A DNA stretch of 64,000 nt from Mycobacterium branderi (lineage in GTDB: Bacteria; Actinomycetota; Actinomycetes; Mycobacteriales; Mycobacteriaceae): positions 2,356,001 through 2,420,000 of the forward strand of contig NZ_AP022606.1 of NCBI RefSeq assembly GCF_010728725.1, read 5' to 3'. The first letter of the stretch is position 1. Every line of letters starts with the position of its first letter. The position numbers and the translations under genes are program-made. Shown here piece by piece: positions 10,692 through 21,246 of this stretch. The notes beneath the pieces were generated by a model. It worked only from the letters and a program-made list of their open reading frames with translations, searched no databases and was not told where the DNA came from.

Positions 10692-12271
10692 TGCGGCGTC
10701 GCCATTGCGCGGTCGCCCTCCTGCTCGACCATCACCGGCCGGTTACCGCCCAAGCCGGGGATCAGCGAGTCGCCGCGGAAGCTGACGATGGTCTGCGCCA
10801 GGCCCGGGATGAGCAACGCGCTCACGGCAGTGAACCCGATCCACAACTCGGTGTACACCAGCACGCCCAGCGCGCCGCCGAGCACCCACGCCAGTTGCAG
10901 TGTCGATTCGGAACGGCCGAACGCCGACGCCCGGGACTCCTCCGGCAGGTCGTCCTGCAACGAGGCGTCCAACGCGGCCTTGGCGATCGCGCTGGCCCCC
11001 GACGTGATCAAGGTGGCGACGGTCGCGACAACCAGGGTGCCGGCGACCGCCCCGGCCAGTGCGGCGACCGTGACCGCGACGGTGCAGCGCACTACCAGCA
11101 CGGCGGGCCGGCCCAATTGCAAACGGGCACTGGTGAAGTTGCCGACGAAGTTGCCCACGGCGGCGGCCGCACCGATGAGCCCCAGCATGCCCAGCTGCAC
11201 CCATCCGCTGGCGTCGTGCGCCTTGGCGACGAACGCCGGATACAAGAACAGGAACCCGACCATGACCTTGATCGTGCAGTTGCCCCACAGCGAAGTAATG
11301 ATGTTGCGGCCCAACGGTTGTCGAAGCGCCCGCCGCAGCGAGTTGCTGTGCCGGCGATAGCTCAGCGTGGCGGGGACCTCGCCCGCGGTCACCTCCACCC
11401 AGCGCGGAATGCGCATGGACAGCCACGCGCCGGCCAGTGTCACCGCGACGATCACGAACAACGCGCCCGGCAGCTCGAACAGGTGGTCGCAGACGAACTC
11501 GACGCCGCTGGCGATCGCGCCGCCGGCGATGGTGCCGCCCAGCAGACCGAACATGGTCAGCCGCGAGTTGACCCGCACCAGGTCGATGGTCGGCGGCATC
11601 ACCCGCGGGGTCACCGCGCTGCGCAGCACCGAAAAGGATTTCGACAGCACCATCATGGCCAGCGCACACGGGTAGAGCACCCACGACGGGAAGCTGCCGC
11701 TCACCCCGTCGTAGTTGGCGATCAGCACCAGGGCCAGCGCCGTGCGCAGCACGAACGAAAGCGCCAGTGCGACGCGCCGGCCGTGCTGCAGCCGGTCCAG
11801 CGCCGGACCGATCAGCGGCGCGATCACGGCGAACGGCGCGATCGTGATCAACAGGTACAACGCGACCCTGTCCTTGCTCTCGCCGGTGGCCGCCGCGAAA
11901 AACAGCGTGTTGGCCAGCGCGACGGCCATCGCGGCGTCGACCGCGGAATTGGCCACCACCGGCCAGGTCAGCGCGGTCAGCCCCGACTTGTCGGCGCCGT
12001 CGGCCGTCGCGGCCCGGTGCACCAATCCGTACATGCGCGAACCCATTTCGCGGCTGCGCTGCGCCGCCACCCGGGTGACGGTGACGCGCTCGGAAGTGGG
12101 CGGCGGTTCGCTGCGACGGCTGGGTGGCGGCTCACGGTGCAACGGCGGCAAGTAGCGGTTGGCGCTGGGCATCGTGGTACGGGGCGACCGCCGGCGGTAG
12201 CCCGGATCGTCAGCCGGATAGTTGGCCATGCCGGGGTGCTGGGTGTGTTGATCACGCCGCCGTCCGGACAC
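10688..12271 (-). CDS. major facilitator superfamily transporter (Rv0876c-like)
   Basis: A 527-residue integral membrane protein with about twelve hydrophobic segments after a cytoplasmic, proline- and arginine-rich N-terminal region of some 80 residues. The segment PLIGPALDRLQHGRRVALAL is an MFS loop 2-3 type motif. Substrate unknown. The longest frame begins at GTG 12271; an ATG at 12229 (MANYPADDPGYRR) is an equally possible start and no strong ribosome-binding site decides. Coupled to the DUF2771 gene downstream. Confidence 0.82.
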   Translation of the reverse strand: MSGRRRDQHTQHPGMANYPADDPGYRRRSPRTTMPSANRYLPPLHREPPPSRRSEPPPTSERVTVTRVAAQRSREMGSRMYGLVHRAATADGADKSGLTALTWPVVANSAVDAAMAVALANTLFFAAATGESKDRVALYLLITIAPFAVIAPLIGPALDRLQHGRRVALALSFVLRTALALVLIANYDGVSGSFPSWVLYPCALAMMVLSKSFSVLRSAVTPRVMPPTIDLVRVNSRLTMFGLLGGTIAGGAIASGVEFVCDHLFELPGALFVIVAVTLAGAWLSMRIPRWVEVTAGEVPATLSYRRHSNSLRRALRQPLGRNIITSLWGNCTIKVMVGFLFLYPAFVAKAHDASGWVQLGMLGLIGAAAAVGNFVGNFTSARLQLGRPAVLVVRCTVAVTVAALAGAVAGTLVVATVATLITSGASAIAKAALDASLQDDLPEESRASAFGRSESTLQLAWVLGGALGVLVYTELWIGFTAVSALLIPGLAQTIVSFRGDSLIPGLGGNRPVMVEQEGDRAMATPQ

Positions 12272-12359
12272 GCATCAATTCTCACCCATCGCGGGTGATC
12301 GAGCGCGCAGGCGACCGGTGTGGCTGGCCACTCGGCCGTTACGGCAGTATTGAAGACGT

Positions 12360-13133
12360 ATGGAAACAGCGGACAGCGTGACCACGGCCGAGTGGGCGGA
12401 GGGCCTGGCGCCGATCCTCACCGGCGCCGTCGAGCAGGCGCGCGCCGCCGTCGCCGAATTCAGCGGCGCCGACACGGTAGGCGACTACCTCGGGGTCAGC
12501 TACGAGGATCCGACCGCAGCCACCCACCGGTTCCTGGCCCATCTGCCCGGTTACCAGGGATGGCAGTGGGCCGTCGTGGTGGCCGCCTACCCGGGTGCCG
12601 ACCACGCCACCGTCAGCGAGGTGGTGCTGGTGCCCGGGCCGACGGCGTTGCTGGCGCCGGAATGGGTGCCGTGGGAACAGCGGGTCCGGCCCGGCGACCT
12701 GAGCCCGGGCGACCTGCTGGCGCCGCCGCCGGACGACCTGCGTCTGGTGCCCGGCTATCTGGCCAGCGGCGATCCGCAGGTGGACGACGTCGCCGTCGAG
12801 CTCGGGCTCGGGAGGCGACGGGTGATGAGCGCCTGGGGCCGCGCCCAGGCCGCCCAGCGTTGGCACGACGGTGACTACGGTCCCGGCTCGTCGATGGCGC
12901 GCTCGACCAAACGGGTGTGCCGCGACTGCGGCTTCTACCTGCCGCTGGCGGGCTCGCTGGGCGCGAAGTTCGGGGTCTGCGGCAACGAGATGTCCGCCGA
13001 CGGGCATGTCGTCGACTCCGAATACGGCTGTGGCGCACACTCCGACACCCCGGCCCCGGCGGGCAGCGGTTCGCCGATGTACGACCCCTACGACGACGGG
13101 GTGCTCGACATGGTCGAGAAAACCGACGACTAA
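12360..13133 (+). CDS. DUF3027 family protein (Rv0877-like)
   Basis: 257 residues. The central part (DYLGVSYEDPTAATHRFLAHLPGYQGWQWAVVVAAYPG...VSEVVLVPGPTALLAPEWVPW) is typical of DUF3027. The C-terminal third contains a putative zinc-binding site, CRDCGFYLPL...FGVCGNEMSADGHVVDSEYGCGAH, with CxxC and CxxxN...C spacing. Activity unknown. It is divergent from the MFS gene, and convergent with the SRPBCC gene, sharing CTAA at 13130-13133. Confidence 0.82.
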   Translation: METADSVTTAEWAEGLAPILTGAVEQARAAVAEFSGADTVGDYLGVSYEDPTAATHRFLAHLPGYQGWQWAVVVAAYPGADHATVSEVVLVPGPTALLAPEWVPWEQRVRPGDLSPGDLLAPPPDDLRLVPGYLASGDPQVDDVAVELGLGRRRVMSAWGRAQAAQRWHDGDYGPGSSMARSTKRVCRDCGFYLPLAGSLGAKFGVCGNEMSADGHVVDSEYGCGAHSDTPAPAGSGSPMYDPYDDGVLDMVEKTDD

Positions 13134-13582
13134 CTTTCGGCGGCGGCCTTGATCTTGGCCAGCGAGGTGTTCATGCCGTCGACCAGTTCCCGCTCGAAGC
13201 TGTCCACTCCGCCGAACAGCGCGTTCACCGTCATCGTGGAGATCGGTTTGACGCCGTTCTCGGCGTGCCGGCTTTCGATCAGCCGGGTGCCCTCCGGAAT
13301 CGGCTGCAGCTCGTAGCTCCAGATGACGCCGTTGGCGTGGACCTTGAACGCCAGCTTCTGCTCGGGAATGACCTCGGTGAGCGTGCACGTCGTCGGCCAG
13401 AACAAGAAGTTGCGGCGGTTCAGGTTGAGCGTGCGGGTGCCCTGGCGTACCGGACCGAGCGGCATCATCGCGCGGCACTGGGGACTCCACTGCGGCATCC
13501 GGCGGACATCCGACACCAACTCCCACACCTTTGCGACCGGCGCGTTGATGTCGACCTGTGCTTGCAATAGCGGCGCTGCCAT
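13130..13582 (-). CDS. SRPBCC-fold protein (polyketide cyclase/dehydrase-like)
   Basis: A 150-residue START-like helix-grip protein: QVDINAPVAKVWELVSDVRRMPQWSP at the N-terminus and a long C-terminal helix (SFERELVDGMNTSLAKIKAAAES). Such proteins bind hydrophobic ligands; no specific role can be given. The ATG at 13582 follows a GGAGGGAA ribosome-binding site. It occupies the place where M. tuberculosis carries PPE13 (Rv0878c). Confidence 0.8.
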   Translation of the reverse strand: MAAPLLQAQVDINAPVAKVWELVSDVRRMPQWSPQCRAMMPLGPVRQGTRTLNLNRRNFLFWPTTCTLTEVIPEQKLAFKVHANGVIWSYELQPIPEGTRLIESRHAENGVKPISTMTVNALFGGVDSFERELVDGMNTSLAKIKAAAES

Positions 13583-13595
13583 CGACCGTTCCCTC

Positions 13596-13868
13596 CTACT
13601 TGGTGGTCCGCAAGTGCCCGAGCCCGGTTTGCGCACCGCGTGCGCCGCGCCGGACGGCGTCGCGCTGCCACAGGAAGATACCGGTGCCCAACAGCCCGAC
13701 GCCCAGCCCGGCCAGCGTCACGGGTCGCCAGCCGTCCAGGCCCGGGACGAGGAAGGCGGCGACCGCCGCGCCCAGCCAGGCCAGCGCGCCGACCCCGACC
13801 ACCGGCCACACCTCGAGCAGCACAGCGGGAAGCATCGGCGGGTTGGGGGTGGAGCCGGGCTCGGACAT
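13596..13868 (-). CDS. DUF2530 small membrane protein (Rv0879c-like)
   Basis: 90 residues with two transmembrane helices (VWPVVGVGALAWLGAAVAAFLV and PVTLAGLGVGLLGTGIFLWQRDAV) and a basic C-terminus, the DUF2530 layout. It lies 13 bp upstream of the SRPBCC gene and is probably co-transcribed. Function unknown. Confidence 0.8.
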   Translation of the reverse strand: MSEPGSTPNPPMLPAVLLEVWPVVGVGALAWLGAAVAAFLVPGLDGWRPVTLAGLGVGLLGTGIFLWQRDAVRRGARGAQTGLGHLRTTK

Positions 13869-13993
13869 CGAGATCACGCTAGCCCGGCGCCGATGCGGGC
13901 CGTGAAGCGGCCTGAGGAGAAGCCGGGCAATCAAACCTAGCTGATCGGTGGTTCGGTGTTGACGCTGCAAGGTTGTGTCGTAACCTTCGCGCT

Positions 13994-14425
13994 GTGACCG
14001 ACGGCGACACGCGGCTGGCCAGCGACCTGTCGCTGGCGGTCATGCGACTGTCGCGGCAGCTGCGTTTCCGACGGCCGCAGTCGCCGGTGTCGTTGTCGCA
14101 GCTGTCGGCGCTGTCGACGCTGTCCAAGGAAGGGCCGATGACGCCCGGCGCGCTGGCCATCCGGGAGCGGGTCCGTCCGCCGTCGATGACACGGGTGATC
14201 GCGTCGTTGGCCGAACTGGGTTTCGTGGACCGGGTCGCCCATCCCGACGACGGGCGCCAAGTCCTGGTGTCGGTGTCTAAGGCCGGCGCCGAGCTGCTGG
14301 AGGCCGAGCGTCGGGCCAGCCAGGAGTGGCTGGCGCAGCGGCTGGCGGGTCTGGGCCGCGCCGACCGTGAAACCCTGCGCGACGCCGCCGATCTGATGCT
14401 GGCCATCGTCGACGAAACCCCGTGA
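13994..14425 (+). CDS. MarR family transcriptional regulator (Rv0880-like)
   Basis: 143 residues with a winged helix-turn-helix: [47 protein letters not shown], followed by the wing [18 protein letters not shown]. The GTG at 13994 is chosen for length agreement with Rv0880 (143 aa). The stop overlaps the next gene's GTG (GTGA at 14422-14425). Confidence 0.88.
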   Translation: MTDGDTRLASDLSLAVMRLSRQLRFRRPQSPVSLSQLSALSTLSKEGPMTPGALAIRERVRPPSMTRVIASLAELGFVDRVAHPDDGRQVLVSVSKAGAELLEAERRASQEWLAQRLAGLGRADRETLRDAADLMLAIVDETP

Positions 14426-15237
14426 GCGCCGTCTGCGACGTCAGCGATCCCGACGATCCACGGCTCGACAACTTCCGCGACCTGAACAGCATCGATCGCC
14501 GTCCGGATCTGCCGACCGGCAAGGGCCTGGTGATCGCCGAGGGCGTGCTCGTGGTGCAGCGCATGCTGGCGTCGCGGTTCACGCCGCTGGCGTTGTTGGG
14601 CACCGACCGCAGGCTCGCCGAACTGCGGGCCGACCTGGATGGCTGCGACGCACCCTATTACCGGGTCTCGGCCGACGTGATGGCCCAGGTGGTCGGTTTT
14701 CACCTCAACCGCGGCGTGCTGGCCGCGGCACGCCGAGCTCCCGAGCCGAGTGTGGCCGAGGTGCTCGACGGCGCCCGCACGGTCGCGGTGCTCGAGGGTG
14801 TCAACGACCACGAGAACCTGGGGTCGATCTTCCGCAACGCAGCCGGTCTCGACGTCGACGCGGTGGTGTTCGGCAGCGGCTGCGCCGATCCGCTCTACCG
14901 GCGGGCGGTGCGGGTGTCGATGGGCCATGCGCTGCTGGTGCCGTATGCCCGTGCCGCGAACTGGCCCGGAGACTTGAACCTGTTGCGGGAGAAGGATTTT
15001 CGGCTGCTGGCGATGACGCCGAGCGTCGATGCCGTGACGCTGCCGGCGGCGATGTCGACGGTCGCCGACGAACGGGTGGCGGTGCTGGTGGGCGCCGAAG
15101 GCCCGGGTCTGAGCCATGCCGCGATGCGGGCAAGCGACCTGCGGGTACGCATCCCGATGTCGCGTGGCACCGACTCGCTCAATGTCGCCACCGCCGCGGC
15201 GCTGGCGTTCTACGAGCGCGTTAGGCTCGGTTCGTGA
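14422..15237 (+). CDS. SpoU/TrmH family RNA 2'-O-methyltransferase (Rv0881-like)
   Basis: 271 residues of the SPOUT class, which transfers a methyl group from S-adenosylmethionine to ribose 2'-OH in rRNA or tRNA. An N-terminal substrate-binding domain (about 1-100) is followed by the knotted catalytic domain with motif 1 [22 protein letters not shown], motif 2 [11 protein letters not shown] and motif 3 [24 protein letters not shown]. The target nucleotide is not predictable. GTG start overlapping the marR stop. Confidence 0.9.
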   Translation: MSAVCDVSDPDDPRLDNFRDLNSIDRRPDLPTGKGLVIAEGVLVVQRMLASRFTPLALLGTDRRLAELRADLDGCDAPYYRVSADVMAQVVGFHLNRGVLAAARRAPEPSVAEVLDGARTVAVLEGVNDHENLGSIFRNAAGLDVDAVVFGSGCADPLYRRAVRVSMGHALLVPYARAANWPGDLNLLREKDFRLLAMTPSVDAVTLPAAMSTVADERVAVLVGAEGPGLSHAAMRASDLRVRIPMSRGTDSLNVATAAALAFYERVRLGS

Positions 15238-15285
15238 CCCGCGCCGGCGACGATGCAGAGCGAAGCGATGGGGAGGAGCGGCGCC

Positions 15286-15564
15286 ATGACCGACGAATCC
15301 ACGCCCTGGGCAACGGGTTTGACGGTCGCCGCCTTTGTCGCTGCGGTCACGGCGGTCGCGATCGTGGTGCTCAGTCTCGGGCTCGAGCGCGTGCATCCAT
15401 TGCTGGCCGTCGGACTGAACGTCGTGGCGGCCGGGGGATTGGCGCCGACGCTGTGGGGGTGGCGGCACACGCCGGTGCTGCGCTGGTTCGTGCTGGGCGC
15501 GGGCGTGGGCGTGACGGGCGCGTGGCTGGCGTTGCTCGCGCTGGCGATCGTCGGATCCGGTTAG
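15286..15564 (+). CDS. DUF2537 small membrane protein (Rv0882-like)
   Basis: 92 residues with three hydrophobic helices (LTVAAFVAAVTAVAIVVLSL; LLAVGLNVVAAGGLAPTLWG; WFVLGAGVGVTGAWLALLALAI). The ATG at 15286 is preceded by GGGGAGGAG at good spacing, so it is preferred over an ATG 33 bp upstream. The stop shares TTAG (15561-15564) with the convergent sepH stop. Function unknown. Confidence 0.82.
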   Translation: MTDESTPWATGLTVAAFVAAVTAVAIVVLSLGLERVHPLLAVGLNVVAAGGLAPTLWGWRHTPVLRWFVLGAGVGVTGAWLALLALAIVGSG

Positions 15565-16340
15565 CGCTGTCCGCCGGAGCGGACACCGAGCAGCACGTCC
15601 TCCCACGCCGGCACAGGTGGCTTGCGGCGACGGGCACGCGCCGACTCGCGTTGCGGTTCGGGCGCGGCTTCTTCGGCTGGCGCGGCTTCGGGTTCGGGCT
15701 CGGGTTCGTCGAAGTCCAGTTGGGCGACGGTGGCCAGCGGCCGTAGCGGACGGTCGAAGTCGGGGTCGACCAGCTCGCTGGCAGCGTCGTCGACCGCGGT
15801 CACCGTCCCGCCGTGCGCGCCCGGGGCGAAGCGGAAGTGCGCGACGTTGTCCGAGCGGCCGGCCTTCCAGCCCAGCTGCACGGTCCAGCGCCCGTCCTCA
15901 TTGCGCCAGGCGTCCCAGGTGGTGCTGTCCGGGTTGAGCCCGCGGGCCACCAGCGCGGCGGTGACCGTCTCCAACAACGTCAGCACCGCGGGCCCGTCGG
16001 CGAGGACTGGATGCGCGGCGGTTGCCAGCTCCGCGGCCCGGGACCGCTCCAGCAGCACCGGGTGGGCGAATCGCTGGACGCGTTCGATGTCCACCCCGGC
16101 GGCCGCAGCGACCTGCTCGACGGACGCCCCGGCGCGGATCCGGGCCTGAATTTCCTTGGGACGCAGCATGCTTGGGACCTCGTAGTCGATCTGGGTTTGT
16201 GCTACCCGCGCGCCGTCGCCGCGTACCGCGGCGCGCAGCCGGTCGTCGACTCGCAGCTTGAACTTCTCGGCCGGTTCGTCACTTTCGCAGATGATGTGTT
16301 TGCCATCGACGTCGAGTCCAACGACCTTGAGCTCCCGCAT
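15561..16340 (-). CDS. sepH: septation protein SepH (DUF3071)
   Basis: SepH is an actinobacterial cell-division protein that binds FtsZ and promotes its assembly. The 259-residue protein has the conserved N-terminal DUF3071 domain starting MRELKVVGLDVDGKHIICE, with an internal helix-turn-helix-like stretch (LRPKEIQARIRAGASVEQVAAAAGVDIERVQRFAHPVLLER), then a disordered acidic linker and a conserved C-terminal end (RRKPPVPAWEDVLLGVR). Corresponds to Rv0883c. Confidence 0.9.
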   Translation of the reverse strand: MRELKVVGLDVDGKHIICESDEPAEKFKLRVDDRLRAAVRGDGARVAQTQIDYEVPSMLRPKEIQARIRAGASVEQVAAAAGVDIERVQRFAHPVLLERSRAAELATAAHPVLADGPAVLTLLETVTAALVARGLNPDSTTWDAWRNEDGRWTVQLGWKAGRSDNVAHFRFAPGAHGGTVTAVDDAASELVDPDFDRPLRPLATVAQLDFDEPEPEPEAAPAEEAAPEPQRESARARRRKPPVPAWEDVLLGVRSGGQR

Positions 16341-16429
16341 GGCACCTCCTCCGGGCCGCTGAACCGGACCCGATTGCTGGGCACTCTAGTGCAGTGAACG
16401 GCCGAAACAGCGCTGCCACGCCGGAGCGG

Positions 16430-17590
<1,161 letters not shown>

Positions 17591-17706
17591 TCAACGTCGC
17601 GAATCGCGGCTGCGCCACAGTGCTCGCATTGGGTATGGAAAGTTGCCGATACCTGCGGTACTGTGTACATAACACGTCCAAATGTAAACCTCATCGGGAG
17701 GCTTCG

Positions 17707-18723
17707 ATGGCTCGGACGAAAATCGTGCAGCGCTGGCGCCGCAACATGGAAGTACAGGACGACACAGAGTACGTCGAGATGTTGCGCACGCTGTCCGAGG
17801 GGTCGGTGCGTCGCAATTTCAACCCGTACACCGACATCGACTGGAAAGCGCCCGAGTTCGCGGTCACCGAGAACGACCCGCGCTGGAAGCTTCCGGCGAC
17901 CGACCCGCTGGGCCGCCACCCTTGGTACAAGGCGCAGCCCGAAGAGCGCCAGATCAAGATCGGCATGTGGCGTCAGGCCAACGTAGCCAAGGTCGGCCTG
18001 CACTTCGAATCGATCCTGATTCGCGGCCTGATGGAGTACGCGTTCTGGGTGCCCAACGGCTCACCGGAGTACCGGTACTGCCTGCACGAGGCGGTCGAAG
18101 AGTGCAACCACACCATGATGTTCCAGGAGATGGTCAACCACATCGGCGCCGACGTGCCCGGCATGCCGCGGCTGCTGAAGTGGGTCCAGCCGCTGATCCC
18201 GCTGGTTGCCGGCCCGTTGCCGATTCCGTTCTGGTTCGGCATTCTCGCCGGCGAGGAGCCTATCGACCACACGCAGAAGAACATCCTGCGTGAGGGTAAG
18301 GAGCTGCACCCGATCATGGAACGGGTGATGGCCATCCACGTGGCCGAGGAGGCCCGCCACATCTCGTTCGCCCACGAGTATCTGCGCAAGCGTGTGCCGC
18401 ACCTGCCGCGCCGCAAGCGGTTCTGGCTGTCGCTGTACGTGCCGGTCACCATGCGGATCCTCTGCTCGGCAATTGTGGTGCCGCCCAAGGCTTTCTGGCG
18501 TGAGTTCGACATCCCGCGCGAGGTGCGCAAAGAGGTGTTCTTCCGGTCGCCGGAGTCGCGCCAGATGCTGCGCGACATGTTCGGCGACGTGCGGATGCTC
18601 TGCCACGACACCCGCCTGATGAATCCCGTCGCCAAGCTGATGTGGCGGATCTGCAAGATCAACGGCAAGCCGTCGCGGTATCGCAGCGAGCCGCAGCGCC
18701 AGCATCTGACCGCGGTCGCCTAG
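17707..18723 (+). CDS. AurF-like diiron oxygenase (Rv0885-like)
   Basis: 338 residues of the AurF/p-aminobenzoate N-oxygenase-type diiron family. Iron-ligand signatures visible are HEAVEECNHTMMFQEM (about residues 131-146) and HVAEEARHISFAHEYL (about 214-229). The substrate in mycobacteria is unknown. The ATG at 17707 has a CGGGAGG ribosome-binding site; upstream in-frame starts have none. The fprB gene begins 8 bp after the stop, so a reductase is co-expressed and could be the electron donor (inference). Corresponds to Rv0885. Confidence 0.87.
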   Translation: MARTKIVQRWRRNMEVQDDTEYVEMLRTLSEGSVRRNFNPYTDIDWKAPEFAVTENDPRWKLPATDPLGRHPWYKAQPEERQIKIGMWRQANVAKVGLHFESILIRGLMEYAFWVPNGSPEYRYCLHEAVEECNHTMMFQEMVNHIGADVPGMPRLLKWVQPLIPLVAGPLPIPFWFGILAGEEPIDHTQKNILREGKELHPIMERVMAIHVAEEARHISFAHEYLRKRVPHLPRRKRFWLSLYVPVTMRILCSAIVVPPKAFWREFDIPREVRKEVFFRSPESRQMLRDMFGDVRMLCHDTRLMNPVAKLMWRICKINGKPSRYRSEPQRQHLTAVA

Positions 18724-18731
18724 AGGGGTCC

Positions 18732-20420
18732 ATGCCGCACGTCATCACCCAGTCGTGCTGTAACGACGGGTCCTGTGTTTTCGCTTGTCCGGTGAACTGC
18801 ATTCACCCCACACCGGACGAGCCGGGGTTCGCCACCTCCGAGATGCTCTACATCGACCCGGATGCGTGTGTGGATTGCGGCGCGTGTGTGAGCGCGTGCC
18901 CGGTCGGCGCGATCGCGCCCGACAGCCGGTTGGATGCCAAGCAGTTGCCGTTCGTCGAGATCAACGCGTCGTTCTACCCTGAGCGGCCGCCCGGCACCAA
19001 GCTGCCGCCGACCTCGAAGCTGGCGCCGGTGATTCCGGCCGCGGAGGTGCGTCAGGACGGGCACCGGCTGACCGTGGCGATCGTCGGCTCCGGCCCGGCG
19101 GCGATGTATGCCGCCGACGAACTGCTGACCCAGCCTCGGGTCCGGGTCAACATGTTCGAAAAACTGCCGACGCCTTATGGATTGGTGCGTGCAGGCGTGG
19201 CGCCGGACCACCAGACCACCAAGCGCGTCACGCGGTTGTTCGACAAGGTCGCCGCTCGGCGGGGTTTCCAGTTCTTTCTCAATGTCGAGGTCGGCAAGCA
19301 TCTGAGCCACGCGGATCTACTCGCCCACCACCATGCTGTCATCTACGCCAGCGGCGCACCCAACGACCGCCGGCTCGACATCGAGGGAATGGGCTTGCCC
19401 GGCACGGCCACCGCCACCGAGGTGGTGGCGTGGTACAACGGCCACCCCGAATTCGCTGACCTGCCAGTCGATCTCGGCCACGAGCGGGTGGTGATCATCG
19501 GCAACGGCAACGTGGCGCTCGACGTGGCCCGGGTGCTCACTGCCGACCCCGACGACCTGGCCCGCACCGACATCTCCGATCACGCGCTGGAGATGCTGCG
19601 CGCATCCCAGGTCCAGGAGGTGGTGATCGCAGCACGCCGCGGTCCGGCGCACTCGGCGTTCACGCTGCCCGAGCTGATCGGGCTGACAGCCGCGTCCGAC
19701 GTGGTGCTCGACGCCGAGGACCACGAGTTGGTGCGACGGGACTTGGCAACCGCCTCCGACGCCCTGACCCGCCAGAAGCTCGAGATTCTCAGCAAACTCG
19801 GCCAGGCCTCGGTTCCACCGCGACGGCCGCGCATCCGGCTGGCTTACCAGCTGACACCGGCCCGTATCCTGGGCGAAGACCGCGTCACCGGGATCGAGTT
19901 CGCCGTCACCGGCACCGACCAGACGCGCCGGCTCGACGCCGGCCTGGTGCTGAGCTCAATCGGCTACCACGGCAAGCGGATTGCCGATCTGCCGTTCGAC
20001 GACACCGCCGGAGTGGTACCCAACGACGGTGGCCGCGTGGTCGACCCGGACACCGGCCAGCCGGTGACGGGTGCGTACGTCGCGGGGTGGATCAAGCGCG
20101 GCCCGACCGGATTCATCGGCACCAACAAGTCCTGCTCGCTGCAAACCGTGCAAGCGCTGGTGGCCGACTTCAACAAGGGCCTGCTGTCCGACCCTGTGGC
20201 CGGGCCGCGGGCGCTGGCCAGGCTGGTGCACGCCCGCCAGCCCGACGTCGTCGACGCGGCCGGATGGCACGCCATCGACGCCGCCGAGGTGGCGCGGGGC
20301 AGCGCCGAAGAACGGCCCCGCGACAAGTTCACCTCGGTCGCCGAGATGCTCGCGGCTGCGACGTCCGCGCCGGCAGTGCCGCTGCATCGGCGACTTCTGG
20401 CTGCGGTGCGGGGACGATAG
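18732..20420 (+). CDS. fprB: ferredoxin/ferredoxin-NADP reductase FprB
   Basis: A 562-residue two-domain flavoprotein. The N-terminal 7Fe-type ferredoxin domain has Cys9, Cys15 and Cys19 followed by CVDCGACVSACP (Cys46, 49, 52, 56), ligands for a [3Fe-4S]/[4Fe-4S] pair. From about residue 113 an adrenodoxin-reductase-like domain follows with the FAD motif AIVGSGPAAMYAADEL, the PTPYGLVRAGVAPDH loop, the NADP motif IIGNGNVALDVARVL and the C-terminal YVAGWIKRGPTGFIGTNK. It transfers electrons between NADPH and redox partners. Corresponds to Rv0886. Confidence 0.94.
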   Translation: MPHVITQSCCNDGSCVFACPVNCIHPTPDEPGFATSEMLYIDPDACVDCGACVSACPVGAIAPDSRLDAKQLPFVEINASFYPERPPGTKLPPTSKLAPVIPAAEVRQDGHRLTVAIVGSGPAAMYAADELLTQPRVRVNMFEKLPTPYGLVRAGVAPDHQTTKRVTRLFDKVAARRGFQFFLNVEVGKHLSHADLLAHHHAVIYASGAPNDRRLDIEGMGLPGTATATEVVAWYNGHPEFADLPVDLGHERVVIIGNGNVALDVARVLTADPDDLARTDISDHALEMLRASQVQEVVIAARRGPAHSAFTLPELIGLTAASDVVLDAEDHELVRRDLATASDALTRQKLEILSKLGQASVPPRRPRIRLAYQLTPARILGEDRVTGIEFAVTGTDQTRRLDAGLVLSSIGYHGKRIADLPFDDTAGVVPNDGGRVVDPDTGQPVTGAYVAGWIKRGPTGFIGTNKSCSLQTVQALVADFNKGLLSDPVAGPRALARLVHARQPDVVDAAGWHAIDAAEVARGSAEERPRDKFTSVAEMLAAATSAPAVPLHRRLLAAVRGR

Positions 20421-20451
20421 CCGTAACCCGTTGTGTGCCATGCTGTCCCGC

Positions 20452-20712
20452 ATGACCAACTACCCGCCCTATCCGCAGAGCCCTCCACCGCCGCAAGAGA
20501 CCCAGCCCGCACCGACCGTAAAGCTGCGCGGCAGACGGATTTCCACGTTCTGGATCTGTCTGTGCATCCTCGCGGCCGGTCTGTTCATCGGGTTGATGGC
20601 GAAGCATCCCGATCCGAACAAGGAGCCGGTAGAGCATTCGGTCGGCTCGGGAGACAACCATGGGGTCTGCTGGACTAGTGAGTCCGGCATCTCCTGTTAC
20701 CCGACGCGCTAG
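20452..20712 (+). CDS. small proline-rich membrane protein
   Basis: 86 residues: a proline-rich N-terminal tail (YPPYPQSPPPPQETQPAP), one transmembrane helix (FWICLCILAAGLFIGLMA), and an outside tail ending WTSESGISCYPTR with two cysteines. An ATG 12 bp further upstream (20440) is an alternative start. It shares CTAG at 20709-20712 with the convergent VOC gene stop. I do not recognise a family; single-TM mycobacterial proteins of this build are common and of unknown role. Confidence 0.65.
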   Translation: MTNYPPYPQSPPPPQETQPAPTVKLRGRRISTFWICLCILAAGLFIGLMAKHPDPNKEPVEHSVGSGDNHGVCWTSESGISCYPTR

Positions 20713-21173
20713 CCGGAGGGCTGGCCCATTGCCGCGGCAGCTGCGGCGATCTGGTCGTAGTCGACCTCGCGCACCGGCTGCCCCAGCGACCAGCGGTGGC
20801 CGAACGGATCCTCGACCATGCCGTAGCGGTCGCCCCAGAACTGGTCCTCCAGCGGCATCACGACGGTGGCCCCGGCGTCCAGCGCCCGCTGGAACTTAGC
20901 GTCGACGTCGGTAACCGTCAGATGGATGGTGACCGGGGTCCCGCCGAGCGATTTCGGAGTCATCGACTTGCCGCCGGACATTTCCGGGAAGTCGTCGTTG
21001 AGCATCACCAGAAAGCCGTTGATGCGCACGGCGGCGTGGATGAGTTTGCCGTCCGGCCGGGGCACCCGGCCCAGTTCGACGGCGTCAAATGCCTTGACGT
21101 AGAAGTCGATTGCCGCGGCGGCATTGTCGACGACGAGGTGCGGGGAAACTGCGGGTTCGACGGCGATTGCCAT
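20709..21173 (-). CDS. VOC/PhnB-like glyoxalase-superfamily protein (Rv0887c-like)
   Basis: 154 residues: VSPHLVVDNAAAAIDFYVKAFDAVELGR...IHAAVRINGFLVMLND...VTIHLTVTDVDAKFQRALDAGATVVMPLEDQFWGDRYGMVEDPFGHRWSLG, the PhnB/VOC pattern with FWGDRYG and DPFGHRW. VOC proteins are metal-binding enzymes or binding proteins of diverse function. Corresponds to Rv0887c. Activity not predictable. Confidence 0.85.
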   Translation of the reverse strand: MAIAVEPAVSPHLVVDNAAAAIDFYVKAFDAVELGRVPRPDGKLIHAAVRINGFLVMLNDDFPEMSGGKSMTPKSLGGTPVTIHLTVTDVDAKFQRALDAGATVVMPLEDQFWGDRYGMVEDPFGHRWSLGQPVREVDYDQIAAAAAAMGQPSG

Positions 21174-21246
21174 GGTGGCCTCCTCGGGTCATAGGGACAG
21201 ACACCGGTATAGACCACTGCACCGACAAAAAGTCATCAGCAGGGCG